64,000 bases of DNA, from positions 186,001 through 250,000 of the forward strand of contig NZ_JADQDN010000001.1 in the NCBI RefSeq assembly GCF_015694425.1, in the 5' to 3' direction. Both the position numbers and the translations under genes were made by a program. Source of the DNA: Microvirga terrestris. Lineage in GTDB: Bacteria; Pseudomonadota; Alphaproteobacteria; Rhizobiales; Beijerinckiaceae. Shown here piece by piece: positions 1 to 9,833 of this stretch; the first letter of the stretch is position 1; the number at the start of each line of letters is the position of its first letter. The notes under the pieces are model-generated. The model was not told the origin of the DNA. It searched no databases and saw only the letters and a list, made by a program, of their open reading frames with translations.

Positions 1-1691
<1,691 letters not shown>

Positions 1692-1737
1692 GACTCCTGT
1701 CCAAGACTTGGCAAGCCCGATATGGCATGGTGCGCCC

Positions 1738-2604
1738 ATGACGGTGATCACCCCGGAGGTCTCGCTCGATCCTGCCCAGGTCGGAGCGGGCGACGTGACG
1801 CATTTCTGGCGGGTGCCGCGCTATCGCGGCCTCGACTGCCTGCGCGCGACCTTCTGCCGTCACGCCTACGCCCGCCACAGCCACGACACCTATGCTATCG
1901 CGGCCGTGCTTGCCGGCTGCGAGACGTTCTTCCATCGGGGCGAGCAGCGTTATGTTCCGGCCGGCTGCGTGGCCGTCGTCTGCCCCGACGAGATCCATGA
2001 CGGCGAACCCTATGGCGGCGGCTTCGAGTACCGCACCTTCTATCCCTCGCCGGAGCTGATGCAGGAGATCGCCGAGGATGTGGCCGGGCGTCCGCTCTCC
2101 CGTCCACCCTGGTTTCGGCATTCCGTCATCGACGATCCCGCGCTGTTTCAGGCTCAGGTCAGGCTCCATGCCTGCCTCTGCCAGGAGGACAGCTGGGCCT
2201 CCGAGATGGAGCAGGACACCCGGCTCATCGATTTCCTGAGCCGTCTGATTGCCCGCTGGGCCGATCTCGATGCCCTGCCGAGCGTCCGCTATGGCTCGAC
2301 AAGCATCCTGCGGGTGCGAGACTACCTGGATGAGCATATCGGCGAGGAGGCTGACCTCGCCAACTTGGCCAATCTGGCGGGGCTGTCGCGCAGCCATTTC
2401 ATCCGCGCCTTCGCCAAGGAGACCGGGCTGACGCCCCATGCCTATCTCCTCGACCGCCGTTTCCGGGCCGCGACCCGGTTGCTGGGGCAGGGCGAGGTTC
2501 CGGGCGATGTGGCAGCGGCCTGCGGCTTCTTCGACCAGAGCCATCTTAACCGGGTCTTCAAGGCCCGCATGGGCGTGACGCCAGGGGCATATCGAACTGC
2601 TTGA
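1738..2604 (+). CDS. AraC-family transcriptional regulator, probable regulator of azlCD
   Basis: A 288-residue one-component regulator. The N-terminal half looks like an AraC-type cupin sensing domain (RHSHDTYAIAAV, then a PDEIHDGEP turn near residue 85). The C-terminal ~100 residues hold two helix-turn-helix motifs ending in the family signature (FFDQSHLNRVFKARMGVTPGAYR). The frame is open from 1654, but the ATG at 1738 is preferred because it avoids overlap with ligA and leaves a standard AraC N-terminus. It lies 54 bp upstream of azlC on the same strand. This arrangement is common for AraC regulators of amino-acid exporters, so control of azlCD in response to an amino acid is inferred, not shown. 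Confidence 0.85.
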   Translation: MTVITPEVSLDPAQVGAGDVTHFWRVPRYRGLDCLRATFCRHAYARHSHDTYAIAAVLAGCETFFHRGEQRYVPAGCVAVVCPDEIHDGEPYGGGFEYRTFYPSPELMQEIAEDVAGRPLSRPPWFRHSVIDDPALFQAQVRLHACLCQEDSWASEMEQDTRLIDFLSRLIARWADLDALPSVRYGSTSILRVRDYLDEHIGEEADLANLANLAGLSRSHFIRAFAKETGLTPHAYLLDRRFRAATRLLGQGEVPGDVAAACGFFDQSHLNRVFKARMGVTPGAYRTA

Positions 2605-2658
2605 AACCGCACTTTCATCCAAGACGTCCCAGGATTCATACCGCATAAGGCCGGGACA

Positions 2659-3381
2659 ATGAGGACGGTCATGGATCAGGCAAACCCCTTCGTCTCCACA
2701 CCGCGCCGGGACATCCAGGCGGGCCTGCGCGACATCGCGCCGGTGGCCGTTGCGGCTCTGCCCATCGGTCTCCTGTTCGGCGCGATTGCTGCCGCCAAGG
2801 GCATGTCGACCCTCGAGGTCATGTTGATGTCCGCGCTCGTCTTTGCAGGCGGTGCTCAGTTCGCCGCCATCGAGACCTGGATTCATCCCGCGCCAATCCT
2901 GACGCTCGCCTTCGCGACTCTGCTGATCAATGCTCGGCATGTGCTGATGGGGGCATCGCTCACGCCGAAGGTCCGCATGTCACGGGTCCAGACCCTGCTG
3001 GCCTATTTCTTTCTCACCGACGAGGCCTGGGCTTTGTCCGAACGCCGCGCGCTGGAGCGGCCCGTGACGGGAGCCTATTGGTTTGTCATGGCCGTGGTGC
3101 TGTGGGCAAACTGGACGCTCTCGTCGACCATCGGTGCCATCCTCGGTTCCTTCCTCGGTAGCCCTGAGCGCATCGGCGCCGACTTCGCCTTCACGGCGCT
3201 GTTCATCGGGCTCGTCGCCGGCTTCGGGAAAAGCCGCGTGACGCTGGTGACGGTTGCCTCCAGTGCTGCTGTCGCGGCCCTCGTGCATTACTTCATCGGC
3301 GCACCCTGGCACGTGGCATCGGGTGCACTCGCAGGGATTGCCGCAGCTTACCTCGCAGCCCCTCAGGAGGCGCGCTCATGA
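2659..3381 (+). CDS. azlC: AzlC-family branched-chain amino-acid exporter, large subunit
   Basis: Inner-membrane permease of 240 residues. AzlC-type proteins pair with small AzlD proteins and export branched-chain or related amino acids. The sequence shows the family features: an N-terminal amphipathic stretch (RDIQAGLRDIAPVAVAALPIG), GAQFAAIE near residue 75, the conserved NARHVLMGASL segment near residue 95, and several hydrophobic helices. An in-frame ATG at 2671 is an alternative start. The stop codon overlaps the azlD start in an ATGA (3378-3381), indicating translational coupling. The substrate cannot be read from sequence. The biosynthetic genes ilvBNC and leuA lie elsewhere in the window. 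Confidence 0.9.
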   Translation: MRTVMDQANPFVSTPRRDIQAGLRDIAPVAVAALPIGLLFGAIAAAKGMSTLEVMLMSALVFAGGAQFAAIETWIHPAPILTLAFATLLINARHVLMGASLTPKVRMSRVQTLLAYFFLTDEAWALSERRALERPVTGAYWFVMAVVLWANWTLSSTIGAILGSFLGSPERIGADFAFTALFIGLVAGFGKSRVTLVTVASSAAVAALVHYFIGAPWHVASGALAGIAAAYLAAPQEARS

Positions 3382-3677
3382 GCCTCGACACGACAACTCT
3401 GATCGCCATCCTGGCCATGGCGCTTGTGACCTATTTTACGCGCATCGCGGGCCTGTTCGTAGCCGACCGTCTTGTGCTCACGGGCCGCGCAAAAGCCGCC
3501 TTCGACGCCATTCCGCCGGCGGTGCTCGTGGCCGTGATTGCGCCCACCGCGCTCACCACCGGTTGGGCGGAAGCCATCGCGGCGGCGATTACGGCAGTAG
3601 CAGCGTTCCGGCTGCCGCTGCTCGGCACGGTGGCGGTCGGCGTGATCGCCGTCGTGGTGCTTCGGAACTTGATTTGA
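3378..3677 (+). CDS. azlD: AzlD-family branched-chain amino-acid exporter, small subunit
   Basis: A 99-residue integral membrane protein with about four hydrophobic segments. It has the AzlD signature: the N-terminal YFTRIAGL motif and the FDAIPPAVLVAV segment. It starts within the azlC stop codon (ATGA overlap), so the two are one translational unit and likely one transporter complex. A REP-like palindrome (3690-3733) follows directly and could protect or end the message. Confidence 0.9.
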   Translation: MSLDTTTLIAILAMALVTYFTRIAGLFVADRLVLTGRAKAAFDAIPPAVLVAVIAPTALTTGWAEAIAAAITAVAAFRLPLLGTVAVGVIAVVVLRNLI

Positions 3678-3689
3678 TCACACACAGCC

Positions 3690-3733
3690 ACTGTCATTCC
3701 GGGCTCGCCCGTTGGCCGCCCCGGAATGACAGT
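3690..3733. repeat. REP-like palindrome, copy 1
   Basis: Fourteen-base inverted repeat (arms 3690-3703 and 3720-3733, arm core TGTCATTCCGGG) around a 16-base GC-rich loop, between the convergent ends of azlD and the M24 peptidase gene. A second copy with the same arm core lies at 9778-9817. The element has no T-tract, so a REP-like or transcript-stabilising element fits better than a classic terminator. Confidence 0.75.
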
Positions 3734-3742
3734 TGTAGTTCT

Positions 3743-5563
3743 CTAGCCGATGGCTCGCGTCGCGTTCTCCAACCAAGCGCGCGTCTCGGCATCGAGGTGT
3801 GGGCCGATCTTCTCTTGAACAGCGGAGTGATACGCGTTGAGCCACGCAATCTCGTCCGCCGTCATGATCGCCGGCTCCACAAGGCGCAGGTCGATGGGCG
3901 TGAAGGACAGCGTCTCGAAGCCCATCATCTCGCGGTCGCCGCCAGGGATCGTGCGCGGCTCGACGAGGATGAGGTTCTCGATGCGGATGCCATAGGCGCC
4001 GGGCTTGTAGAAGCCGGGCTCGTTGGACAGCATCATCCCGATCTCGAGCGGCGTGTGGCCGGTCTTGGCGATGCGCTGCGGGCCCTCGTGCACGGAGAGA
4101 TAGCTGCCGATGCCGTGGCCGGTGCCGTGATCGAAATCGAGGCCCGCGTCCCAAAGGGGCTTGCGCGCAAACGCGTCGATCTGCGCGCCCGTCGTGCCTT
4201 TCGGGAACACCGCCTGCGCGATGGCGATGTGCCCTTTCAGCACGCGGGTGAAGCGATCCTTCATCTCCGCTGTCGGCTCACCCACGATGATCGTGCGGGT
4301 GATGTCGGTGGTGCCGTCCTCGTATTGCGCGCCGGAATCGATCAGGAAGATCTGGTTGCGCTCGATGGCGCGGTTGCTCGTACTGGTCACGCGGTAATGG
4401 GGCAGGGCGGCGTTCGGGCCTGCTCCCGAAATGCTCGGGAACGAGACGTTTTTCAGCGCGCCGGTCTCGACGCGGAACGCCTCCAGCGCCTCGACGGCAT
4501 TGATCTCGGTCAGCTTGCCCGAGGGCGCCTCCCGGTCGAGCCATGCAAGGAAGCGGGCCACCGCCACGCCGTCACGCAGATGCGCCGCGTGCGAACCTGC
4601 GATCTCGGCCTCGTTCTTCACAGCTTTCATGAGGGCGATGGGATCGGCCCCCACGTCGACTTTGCCGCCCGCTGCCTCAAGGCGCCGGATCAGGGCAACG
4701 GCGCCGGTGGCCGAATCGATGCGGATATTGCCGCCTGTTTGCCCCAACGCGTCGAGGGCGCCCTGGAAGCCGCTGATCGGCGCGAACGCGGCAAGGTCAC
4801 CCACCGCGTCGCCAGCCTCGTTCGTCACCTTCGCGGGATCGAAGAACAGGCTGGCGCGACCCTCCCTGGGAAGAATGGCATAGCCGAGCGGCAGGGGCGT
4901 ATGCCCTACGTCGCCGCCGCGCAGGTTGAACGCCCAGGCGAGGTTGTGCGGATCGGAGATGACGAGCGCGTCGATCTTGGCCTCCGCCATCTTGCGCCGG
5001 ATGCGCTCCAGCTTGGCGGGCGCCGCTTCACCGGCATAGTCGAGCGGATGCGGCCGCACGGGAGCCTGTGGAGGCGCCGGGCGGTCGATCCAGATCACAT
5101 CGACCAGGTTCATGTCGACGGGGGCAAGCTTCCCGCCGGCCCGGCTTACTGCCTGCTCCAGGCGCTTCAGGCTGTCGCTGGTGTGCAGCCAGGGGTCATA
5201 GGCGAAGGTGCCGCCCTGCGGCAGGTTCTCGGTGATCCAGTCCTCAGGCGTGAAGTCGGCCAGCTGAACCGGCGTGATGACGGAAGTATCCACCTGTTCG
5301 GCGGCCTGCACCGTATAGCGACCGTCGACCACGAGAGCGGCCTTGTTCTGAAGGATGACGGCTGTTCCGGCCGAGCCGGTAAATCCGGTAAGCCATGCCA
5401 GACGCTCTGCACTCTTCGGCACGTACTCGCCCTGGTGCTCGTCGGCGCGCGGCACGATGAACCCGTCGAATCCCCGGCGGGCCATCTCGGCTCGCAGCTT
5501 GGCGATATGCTTAGGTCCTTGGGCGGGAGAAGTCGTATCGTCGAAGAACTGGAATTGAGCCAT
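3743..5563 (-). CDS. Xaa-Pro aminopeptidase (M24 family, aminopeptidase P-like)
   Basis: Cytoplasmic metallopeptidase that removes an N-terminal residue preceding proline. The 606 residues match the long three-domain form: two creatinase-type N-terminal domains (WLTGFTGSAGTAV near 55-70; VDGRYT near 80) followed by the pita-bread M24 domain. Metal-binding motifs are visible: DSGAQYEDGTTDITRT (about 408-423, two Asp), HGTGHGIGSYL (about 478, His), NEPGFYKPGAYG (about 511, Glu) and a later Glu in ENLILVEPR (about 530). The frame is open to 5677, but the ATG at 5563 starts a normal N-terminus (MAQFQFFDD). The frame upstream of it is arginine- and cysteine-rich and unlike the family. Encoded alone, convergent with azlD. 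Confidence 0.93.
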   Translation of the reverse strand: MAQFQFFDDTTSPAQGPKHIAKLRAEMARRGFDGFIVPRADEHQGEYVPKSAERLAWLTGFTGSAGTAVILQNKAALVVDGRYTVQAAEQVDTSVITPVQLADFTPEDWITENLPQGGTFAYDPWLHTSDSLKRLEQAVSRAGGKLAPVDMNLVDVIWIDRPAPPQAPVRPHPLDYAGEAAPAKLERIRRKMAEAKIDALVISDPHNLAWAFNLRGGDVGHTPLPLGYAILPREGRASLFFDPAKVTNEAGDAVGDLAAFAPISGFQGALDALGQTGGNIRIDSATGAVALIRRLEAAGGKVDVGADPIALMKAVKNEAEIAGSHAAHLRDGVAVARFLAWLDREAPSGKLTEINAVEALEAFRVETGALKNVSFPSISGAGPNAALPHYRVTSTSNRAIERNQIFLIDSGAQYEDGTTDITRTIIVGEPTAEMKDRFTRVLKGHIAIAQAVFPKGTTGAQIDAFARKPLWDAGLDFDHGTGHGIGSYLSVHEGPQRIAKTGHTPLEIGMMLSNEPGFYKPGAYGIRIENLILVEPRTIPGGDREMMGFETLSFTPIDLRLVEPAIMTADEIAWLNAYHSAVQEKIGPHLDAETRAWLENATRAIG

Positions 5564-5853
5564 GGAGAGGAGCACCGGCAGTCGGGAATGAAGAGGTCCG
5601 CACGCTAGGCTGGAGCGCGCGCGGCCGCAACTGCAATGCTGCCTAGAAGGGAGGCTGCATTGCGGAGCAGATCGCATCAGAATTATGTGCCAAACGACTA
5701 GATGTTAATCAAATTTAGGAGTGACCTGCGGCTAGTGCATGACTTGCATGTGATCATGTGACTTCTACCAAAGTCGAACAGCGCTTATCTTCCTGACAAC
5801 AAGAACAGAGGAGCGCTGAAGGGTTTCAGCATCGATCTGTTGGAGATAAGCCC

Positions 5854-6078
5854 ATGACCGCAGCCGTTTTTTCCTCCCACCTTGCCAGCCCCGTCACCAC
5901 GTCATCCAAGCTGTCGCAGGTCGCGACCCGCGTGATGAATGCTCTCATCGAGAGCCGCGCTCGGAGCGCTGCACGGGAGCTGCGCCGTCACGAAACACTC
6001 ATGTCCGATCTCGGCCGCCGGCAGGATCACTCGCCCCTGTTCCTCGATCAATCCGACGATTTGCCGTTCAAGCTGTAA
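5854..6078 (+). CDS. Small basic protein, DUF1127-like C-terminal half
   Basis: A 74-residue protein of unknown function. The N-terminus is Ser/Thr-rich. The central stretch (LIESRARSAARELRRHETLMSDLG) resembles the arginine-rich helix plus xLxDLG turn of DUF1127 proteins, and the C-terminus is acidic (DQSDDLPFKL). It starts at an ATG after an AT-richer leader (5678-5853). A 34-residue frame starts 29 bp downstream on the same strand. Alphaproteobacterial DUF1127 proteins are often linked to regulation or RNA turnover, but the match here is only partial. Confidence 0.6.
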   Translation: MTAAVFSSHLASPVTTSSKLSQVATRVMNALIESRARSAARELRRHETLMSDLGRRQDHSPLFLDQSDDLPFKL

Positions 6079-6107
6079 TCAGTTCATTTGCCAAGAAAGA
6101 TAAGACC

Positions 6108-6212
6108 ATGATCATCATCACCGCCCTCAAGGCCGTCCGCGACGTCTGGACCGAGACCCTCAAGCTCCGCCGCGAACTCGCCAAGCGTTATCCGGGCGTT
6201 CTGTCCGAGTAA
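6108..6212 (+). CDS. Very small basic protein (34 residues)
   Basis: Begins MIIITALKAVRDVWTET and ends KRYPGVLSE before TAA. It is preceded by a purine-rich AAGAAAGATAAG stretch about 6-16 bases before the ATG, a plausible ribosome-binding site. Composition is that of a single amphipathic helix with repeated Lys/Arg (LKLRRELAKRY). It sits 29 bp after the 74-residue DUF1127-like gene, so both are probably co-transcribed. I recognise no family with certainty. The ordered codons, Shine-Dalgarno-like sequence and neighbour make it more likely real than chance. Confidence 0.5.
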   Translation: MIIITALKAVRDVWTETLKLRRELAKRYPGVLSE

Positions 6213-6218
6213 TAGGAA

Positions 6219-7139
6219 CTACAGGCGGGGCAGCGCACGGGCGCTGCCTCGGGTCATGACCAAAGCTGCCCAGCCGTCCAGATCGTAGCGGCGCTGCAGA
6301 TACCAGCCCTGGTGCGCATAGGCCGACAGAACGCCGGGGACGTCGCGGTAGAGAAGACCCGACAGAATGATTGTCCCGTCATCGCTCGCAACCCGTGCTA
6401 GCGCCGGTGCCAGCATCCGCAGGGGCTTGGCCAGAATATTGGCGAAGACCAAATCGAAATGACCGGGGCGATCCGCTTCCGCATGGCGGATGCCGGGGCC
6501 GACATAGAGCCTCATCCACGCCGCGATCCCATTGAGCCGCGCGTTCTCCCGCGCCACCCGAACCGCCTCCGGGTCGATATCACCCGCCACGACGGGACGC
6601 TTCAGAACCTTCGCCGCCGCAAACGCGAGAATGCCCGTGCCAGTGCCGACGTCGAGCACATGGCGCGGCGTACGCATTTTCAGCTCGTCCACGAAGGCCA
6701 GCAGGCAGCCCTTGGTGGTGCCATGGTGGCCGGTACCGAAGGCGAGACCCGCCTCGATCTCGATGGCGATGTCGCTGGGCAAGCGTTGCTCGCGGTCATG
6801 AGAGCCGTGGACGAAGATGCGGCCGGCGCGAACGGGCTTGAGACCCTCCAGAGACGATTTTACCCAATCCTTCTGCTCGAGGGGAAGGAAGACGCCCTTG
6901 TCGGCCTCCGCGCCCACGATGGGGCGCAGCAGGTTGCGGATTGCCGCCTCATCGGGCTGATGCGCGAAATAGGCTTCCAGCAGCCAGGGGCCGTCATCCT
7001 CCGTCTCGAACGACGCCACGGCGGTCTCGGCCGGATCGAAGATCTCGCCGATCATGTCGGTCATGGCGCGCGCGGAGCGCTCGTCCGTGGTGATGCGGAA
7101 GACGTGAGTGGGGCGGTTGGGGTGCAGACCTTCAAGCAT
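6219..7139 (-). CDS. prmA: Ribosomal protein L11 methyltransferase PrmA
   Basis: SAM-dependent methyltransferase of 306 residues that trimethylates ribosomal protein L11. It has the PrmA layout: an N-terminal substrate domain (from MLEGLHPNRPTHVFRI), then the class I Rossmann fold with motif I VLDVGTGTGILAFAAAK (near 160), the acidic post-I DIDPEAVRVARENA, and the catalytic NILAKPL motif near 225. The FGTGHHGTT segment just before the Rossmann fold is diagnostic for PrmA. Encoded on the minus strand, convergent with the tiny gene ending at 6212. Confidence 0.93.
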   Translation of the reverse strand: MLEGLHPNRPTHVFRITTDERSARAMTDMIGEIFDPAETAVASFETEDDGPWLLEAYFAHQPDEAAIRNLLRPIVGAEADKGVFLPLEQKDWVKSSLEGLKPVRAGRIFVHGSHDREQRLPSDIAIEIEAGLAFGTGHHGTTKGCLLAFVDELKMRTPRHVLDVGTGTGILAFAAAKVLKRPVVAGDIDPEAVRVARENARLNGIAAWMRLYVGPGIRHAEADRPGHFDLVFANILAKPLRMLAPALARVASDDGTIILSGLLYRDVPGVLSAYAHQGWYLQRRYDLDGWAALVMTRGSARALPRL

Positions 7140-7292
7140 GCGGTCGCCTTACCATCCATCAAGGCGCAGGTCACCTGTCCGTGAAGATGAGGACCGGGAG
7201 GAACCGTCAGGGAGGCGGCTCGTTTTGCCCTCGCTCAGCAGCAGTCTTGCCCGAGGGCAAATGGCTGTGCTTGTTCCTTTCAGGAGATCCCC

Positions 7293-8168
7293 ATGACCGG
7301 ACGCCTCTTCGACAAGGTTGCCATCGTGACGGGTGCCGGAACCGGCATCGGCGAGGCGATTGCTCTCAAATTTGCTCGGGAGGGCGCCCGCCTTCTCCTT
7401 GTCGGCCTGCCGGACGATCCGGTGGAGGATGTGGCCCGGATGATCAACCGGGCCGGCGGTTTTGCCGAGATCTACCTTGGCGATATTGCCGAGGAGCGTC
7501 ATGCAGAGGCTGCCGTCGAAGCCTGCCTCCATGCCTATGGGCGCATCGATGTGCTCGTCAACAATGCCGGCAAGTTTCTGGTCGCGGCGGAAACGCAGGA
7601 TTATCCAATCGACAAGTTCGACGAGACCCTGCGGTCAAACGTCCGTTCGGTCTTCCTGATGACCAAGTTTGCCCTGCCTCATCTTCAGAAGACCTACGGC
7701 AACATCGTTTCCACCGGTTCGGAAGCCGGCATGATCGGTATCGCCAAGAACACCATGTACGGCGGCACCAAGGCTTTCATTCATTCCTTCATGCGCGGCG
7801 TGGCCGTGGAACAGGCGGCTTACGGTGTGCGCGCCAACTGCGTCTGCCCAGGTCCGATCGACACTGCATGGACCCACAAGTCAAGCGGCCCTATGGACCG
7901 GGAGATGGAGTCGATGATGATCGACGCGACACCGATGGGCCGTCGCGGTGCGCCGGAGGAGGTTGCGAACGTATTCTGCTTCCTCGCTTCCGATGAGGCC
8001 AGCTACGTCACCGGCGCGCTCTATGCGGTAGACGGCGGTGTGACGATCGCCAAGGGGGCCGTCGGCTCCATGGCCTCCTCGCATTTCAAGAAGCAACCCG
8101 ACGGCACATTGCCGACCCGTCATTCGCATGACGGTTTGAAGAACAAGGATTACGAGACCCTCACATGA
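7293..8168 (+). CDS. Short-chain dehydrogenase/reductase (classical SDR)
   Basis: NAD(P)-dependent oxidoreductase of 291 residues. Cofactor motif TGAGTGIG (13-20), NNAG (about 92-95) and the catalytic triad with Ser near 140-143, Tyr156 and Lys160 (YGGTK) are all visible, as are the PGPIDTAW and YVTGALYAVDGG segments typical of 3-ketoacyl-reductase/glucose-dehydrogenase-like SDRs. The C-terminus is extended by about 30 residues beyond the usual VDGG end. A good ribosome-binding site (AGGAGA) lies 7 bp before the ATG. The substrate cannot be assigned from sequence, and neighbours (prmA, cfa) give no clue. Confidence 0.9.
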   Translation: MTGRLFDKVAIVTGAGTGIGEAIALKFAREGARLLLVGLPDDPVEDVARMINRAGGFAEIYLGDIAEERHAEAAVEACLHAYGRIDVLVNNAGKFLVAAETQDYPIDKFDETLRSNVRSVFLMTKFALPHLQKTYGNIVSTGSEAGMIGIAKNTMYGGTKAFIHSFMRGVAVEQAAYGVRANCVCPGPIDTAWTHKSSGPMDREMESMMIDATPMGRRGAPEEVANVFCFLASDEASYVTGALYAVDGGVTIAKGAVGSMASSHFKKQPDGTLPTRHSHDGLKNKDYETLT

Positions 8169-8202
8169 GCGATAGCCGATCAGTTCAGCTGATGCCGGTT
8201 CT

Positions 8203-9480
8203 TCACACCGGCGTCAGCTCCCTGGCCGGCTCGAGAACCTTGAGGCGCTCCGCCTCCTTCGCCTTGTACTCGCGCTGCACATCCGTCACGTAGTCGCGCA
8301 CGATCGGTGCTGCATCGCGCTTGCGGGCGAGCTGCATGTGGAACACGAGCTGGCTGCCGGTGGTGAACATGGTCTCGGCGCTGATGAGATAGAACTCGAA
8401 CATGCGGCAGAAACGCTCGTCGTACATGGCGGCGATCTTCTCGCGGTTCGCCTCGAAGCGCCGGTGCCAGTGGTTGAGCGTCTTCGCGTAATGCAAGCGC
8501 AGAAATTCGAGATCCGTCACCCAGAGCTGGTTCTGCTCGACGGTGGGGAACACCTCCGACAGTGCGGGCGAGTAGGCGCCGGGAAAGATGTATTTCCTGA
8601 GCCATGGGCTCGCCGTGCCGGGAGGGCTCATCTTGCCGATGGAGTGCAGCACCATCAGCCCCTCATCGTCGAGCAGCGCGTTGATCTTGGCGAAGAACTC
8701 GCCGTAATGATGCACGCCCACATGCTCGAACATGCCGACCGAGACGATGCGATCAAACTTCCTGTCGACCTTGCGATAATCGAGCAGTTCGAAGCGCACC
8801 CGATCCGACAGGCCCGCCCGCCGCGCCTTCTCGTTGGAGAGTTCGTACTGCTCTTTCGAGAGCGTGACCCCTGTCACGTCCACGTCCTCCATGGCCGCGA
8901 GATAGAGGGCGAGGTCGCCCCAGCCGCTGCCGATATCGAGGATCTTCAGGCCCGGCTTCAGCCGAAGCTTCGATGCGATCAGCCGCAGTTTGTTCTGCTG
9001 CGCCTCTTCCAGCGTGTCGTTATCGTTGATGAAATAGGCGCAGGAATACTGCATGCCCTTGTCGAGGAAGAGCTTGTAGAAGTCGTTGCCCAGATCGTAG
9101 TGATGCGCCACGTTCTGTTGTGCCTTGCCGACGGGGTTCGCCTGCTGGAAGCGCTTCACACCCCGCGAGATGCGCTTGAGCACGCTCTGCAGCGGATAGT
9201 TTGCCAAGGACGAGCGGTTCATCGAGAAGAGGTTCAGGAAGTCTCGTAAGCTGGAGCCTTCCTCGAAGCTCATACGGCCGTCCATATAGGCTTCGCCTGC
9301 ATGCAGTTCCGGGTTGAGGAACAGCTTGTGATAGAGCGAACGGTCCGTTAGCCGCATGGTGACGCTCGGTCCCGGCTTCTCGCCGCCGAACGTGTGAATG
9401 CCGCCCTCCGCGTCGATCACCTTCAGGTTTCCAGCGCGGACGAAAGATTTCAGCATGCTCGACAAGGGAAACATCGGCAC
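8203..9480 (-). CDS. cfa: Cyclopropane-fatty-acyl-phospholipid synthase
   Basis: Transfers a methylene group from SAM to cis double bonds of membrane phospholipid acyl chains, a membrane-stress modification. The 425 residues carry the family features: HHYDLGNDFYKLFLD (about 127-141), YSCAYF, the SAM motif LDIGSGWGDLALYLA (near 180), VGMFEHVG (near 240) and C-terminal HY.KTL.HW.RRF, with FEANREKIAAMYDERFCRMFEFYL near 340-365. It starts at ATG 9480 and ends 35 bp from the convergent SDR gene. Promoter control cannot be read with confidence. Confidence 0.93.
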   Translation of the reverse strand: MPMFPLSSMLKSFVRAGNLKVIDAEGGIHTFGGEKPGPSVTMRLTDRSLYHKLFLNPELHAGEAYMDGRMSFEEGSSLRDFLNLFSMNRSSLANYPLQSVLKRISRGVKRFQQANPVGKAQQNVAHHYDLGNDFYKLFLDKGMQYSCAYFINDNDTLEEAQQNKLRLIASKLRLKPGLKILDIGSGWGDLALYLAAMEDVDVTGVTLSKEQYELSNEKARRAGLSDRVRFELLDYRKVDRKFDRIVSVGMFEHVGVHHYGEFFAKINALLDDEGLMVLHSIGKMSPPGTASPWLRKYIFPGAYSPALSEVFPTVEQNQLWVTDLEFLRLHYAKTLNHWHRRFEANREKIAAMYDERFCRMFEFYLISAETMFTTGSQLVFHMQLARKRDAAPIVRDYVTDVQREYKAKEAERLKVLEPARELTPV

Positions 9481-9833
9481 CTCTTCAGGTTTGGTCCTCT
9501 GAACCGGATGGTTCCACAGTTGCGAGCGGGTGGCTAGAGGGAGGTCGGAAGTCGCCTAAAGCACAGGAACCATGACCTCAATCGGGAACAACGGGAATCG
9601 CTTTTGTTGGAAAGGCTGACTCTTGCGGGGCTGAGAGACGCCACTCGATCCCCGCACTTACGGCACCCCGCTGGCTCCCGTGCCGCCGGCTGCTGCGGAG
9701 TAGTCGCCAGTTCAAATCGTTGTTCTGCGTCATGCCCGGCCTCATGCCGGGCATTGTCACCTCTGAGGTGCTTTTCGCTGTCATTCCGGGCTCGCCTGCT
9801 GGGCCCCGGAATGACAGTTGGAGACGTTGCGGC
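9481..9833. other. 353-bp intergenic gap with two palindromes, no gene
   Basis: Lies between cfa and uvrD, both on the minus strand. It holds a nine-base inverted repeat (9732-9740 / 9746-9754, arm ATGCCCGGC) and a second REP-like copy (9778-9817). The short frames here have no homology I recognise and no convincing start. The cfa promoter is expected near 9481-9600 on the minus strand, but no clear boxes were identified. Confidence 0.5.
9778..9817. repeat. REP-like palindrome, copy 2
   Basis: Thirteen-base inverted repeat (9778-9790 / 9805-9817) whose arms have the same core as the element at 3690-3733 (TGTCATTCCGGG). The loop differs in length and in part of its sequence, so only the arms are closely conserved. 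It lies 16 bp downstream of the uvrD stop codon, a typical REP position. Confidence 0.75.

Noticed and set aside
3254-5608. Plus-strand frame of 784 codons
   Set aside because: It lies opposite the M24 peptidase and shows low-complexity antisense composition; the M24 frame has metal-binding motifs in order.
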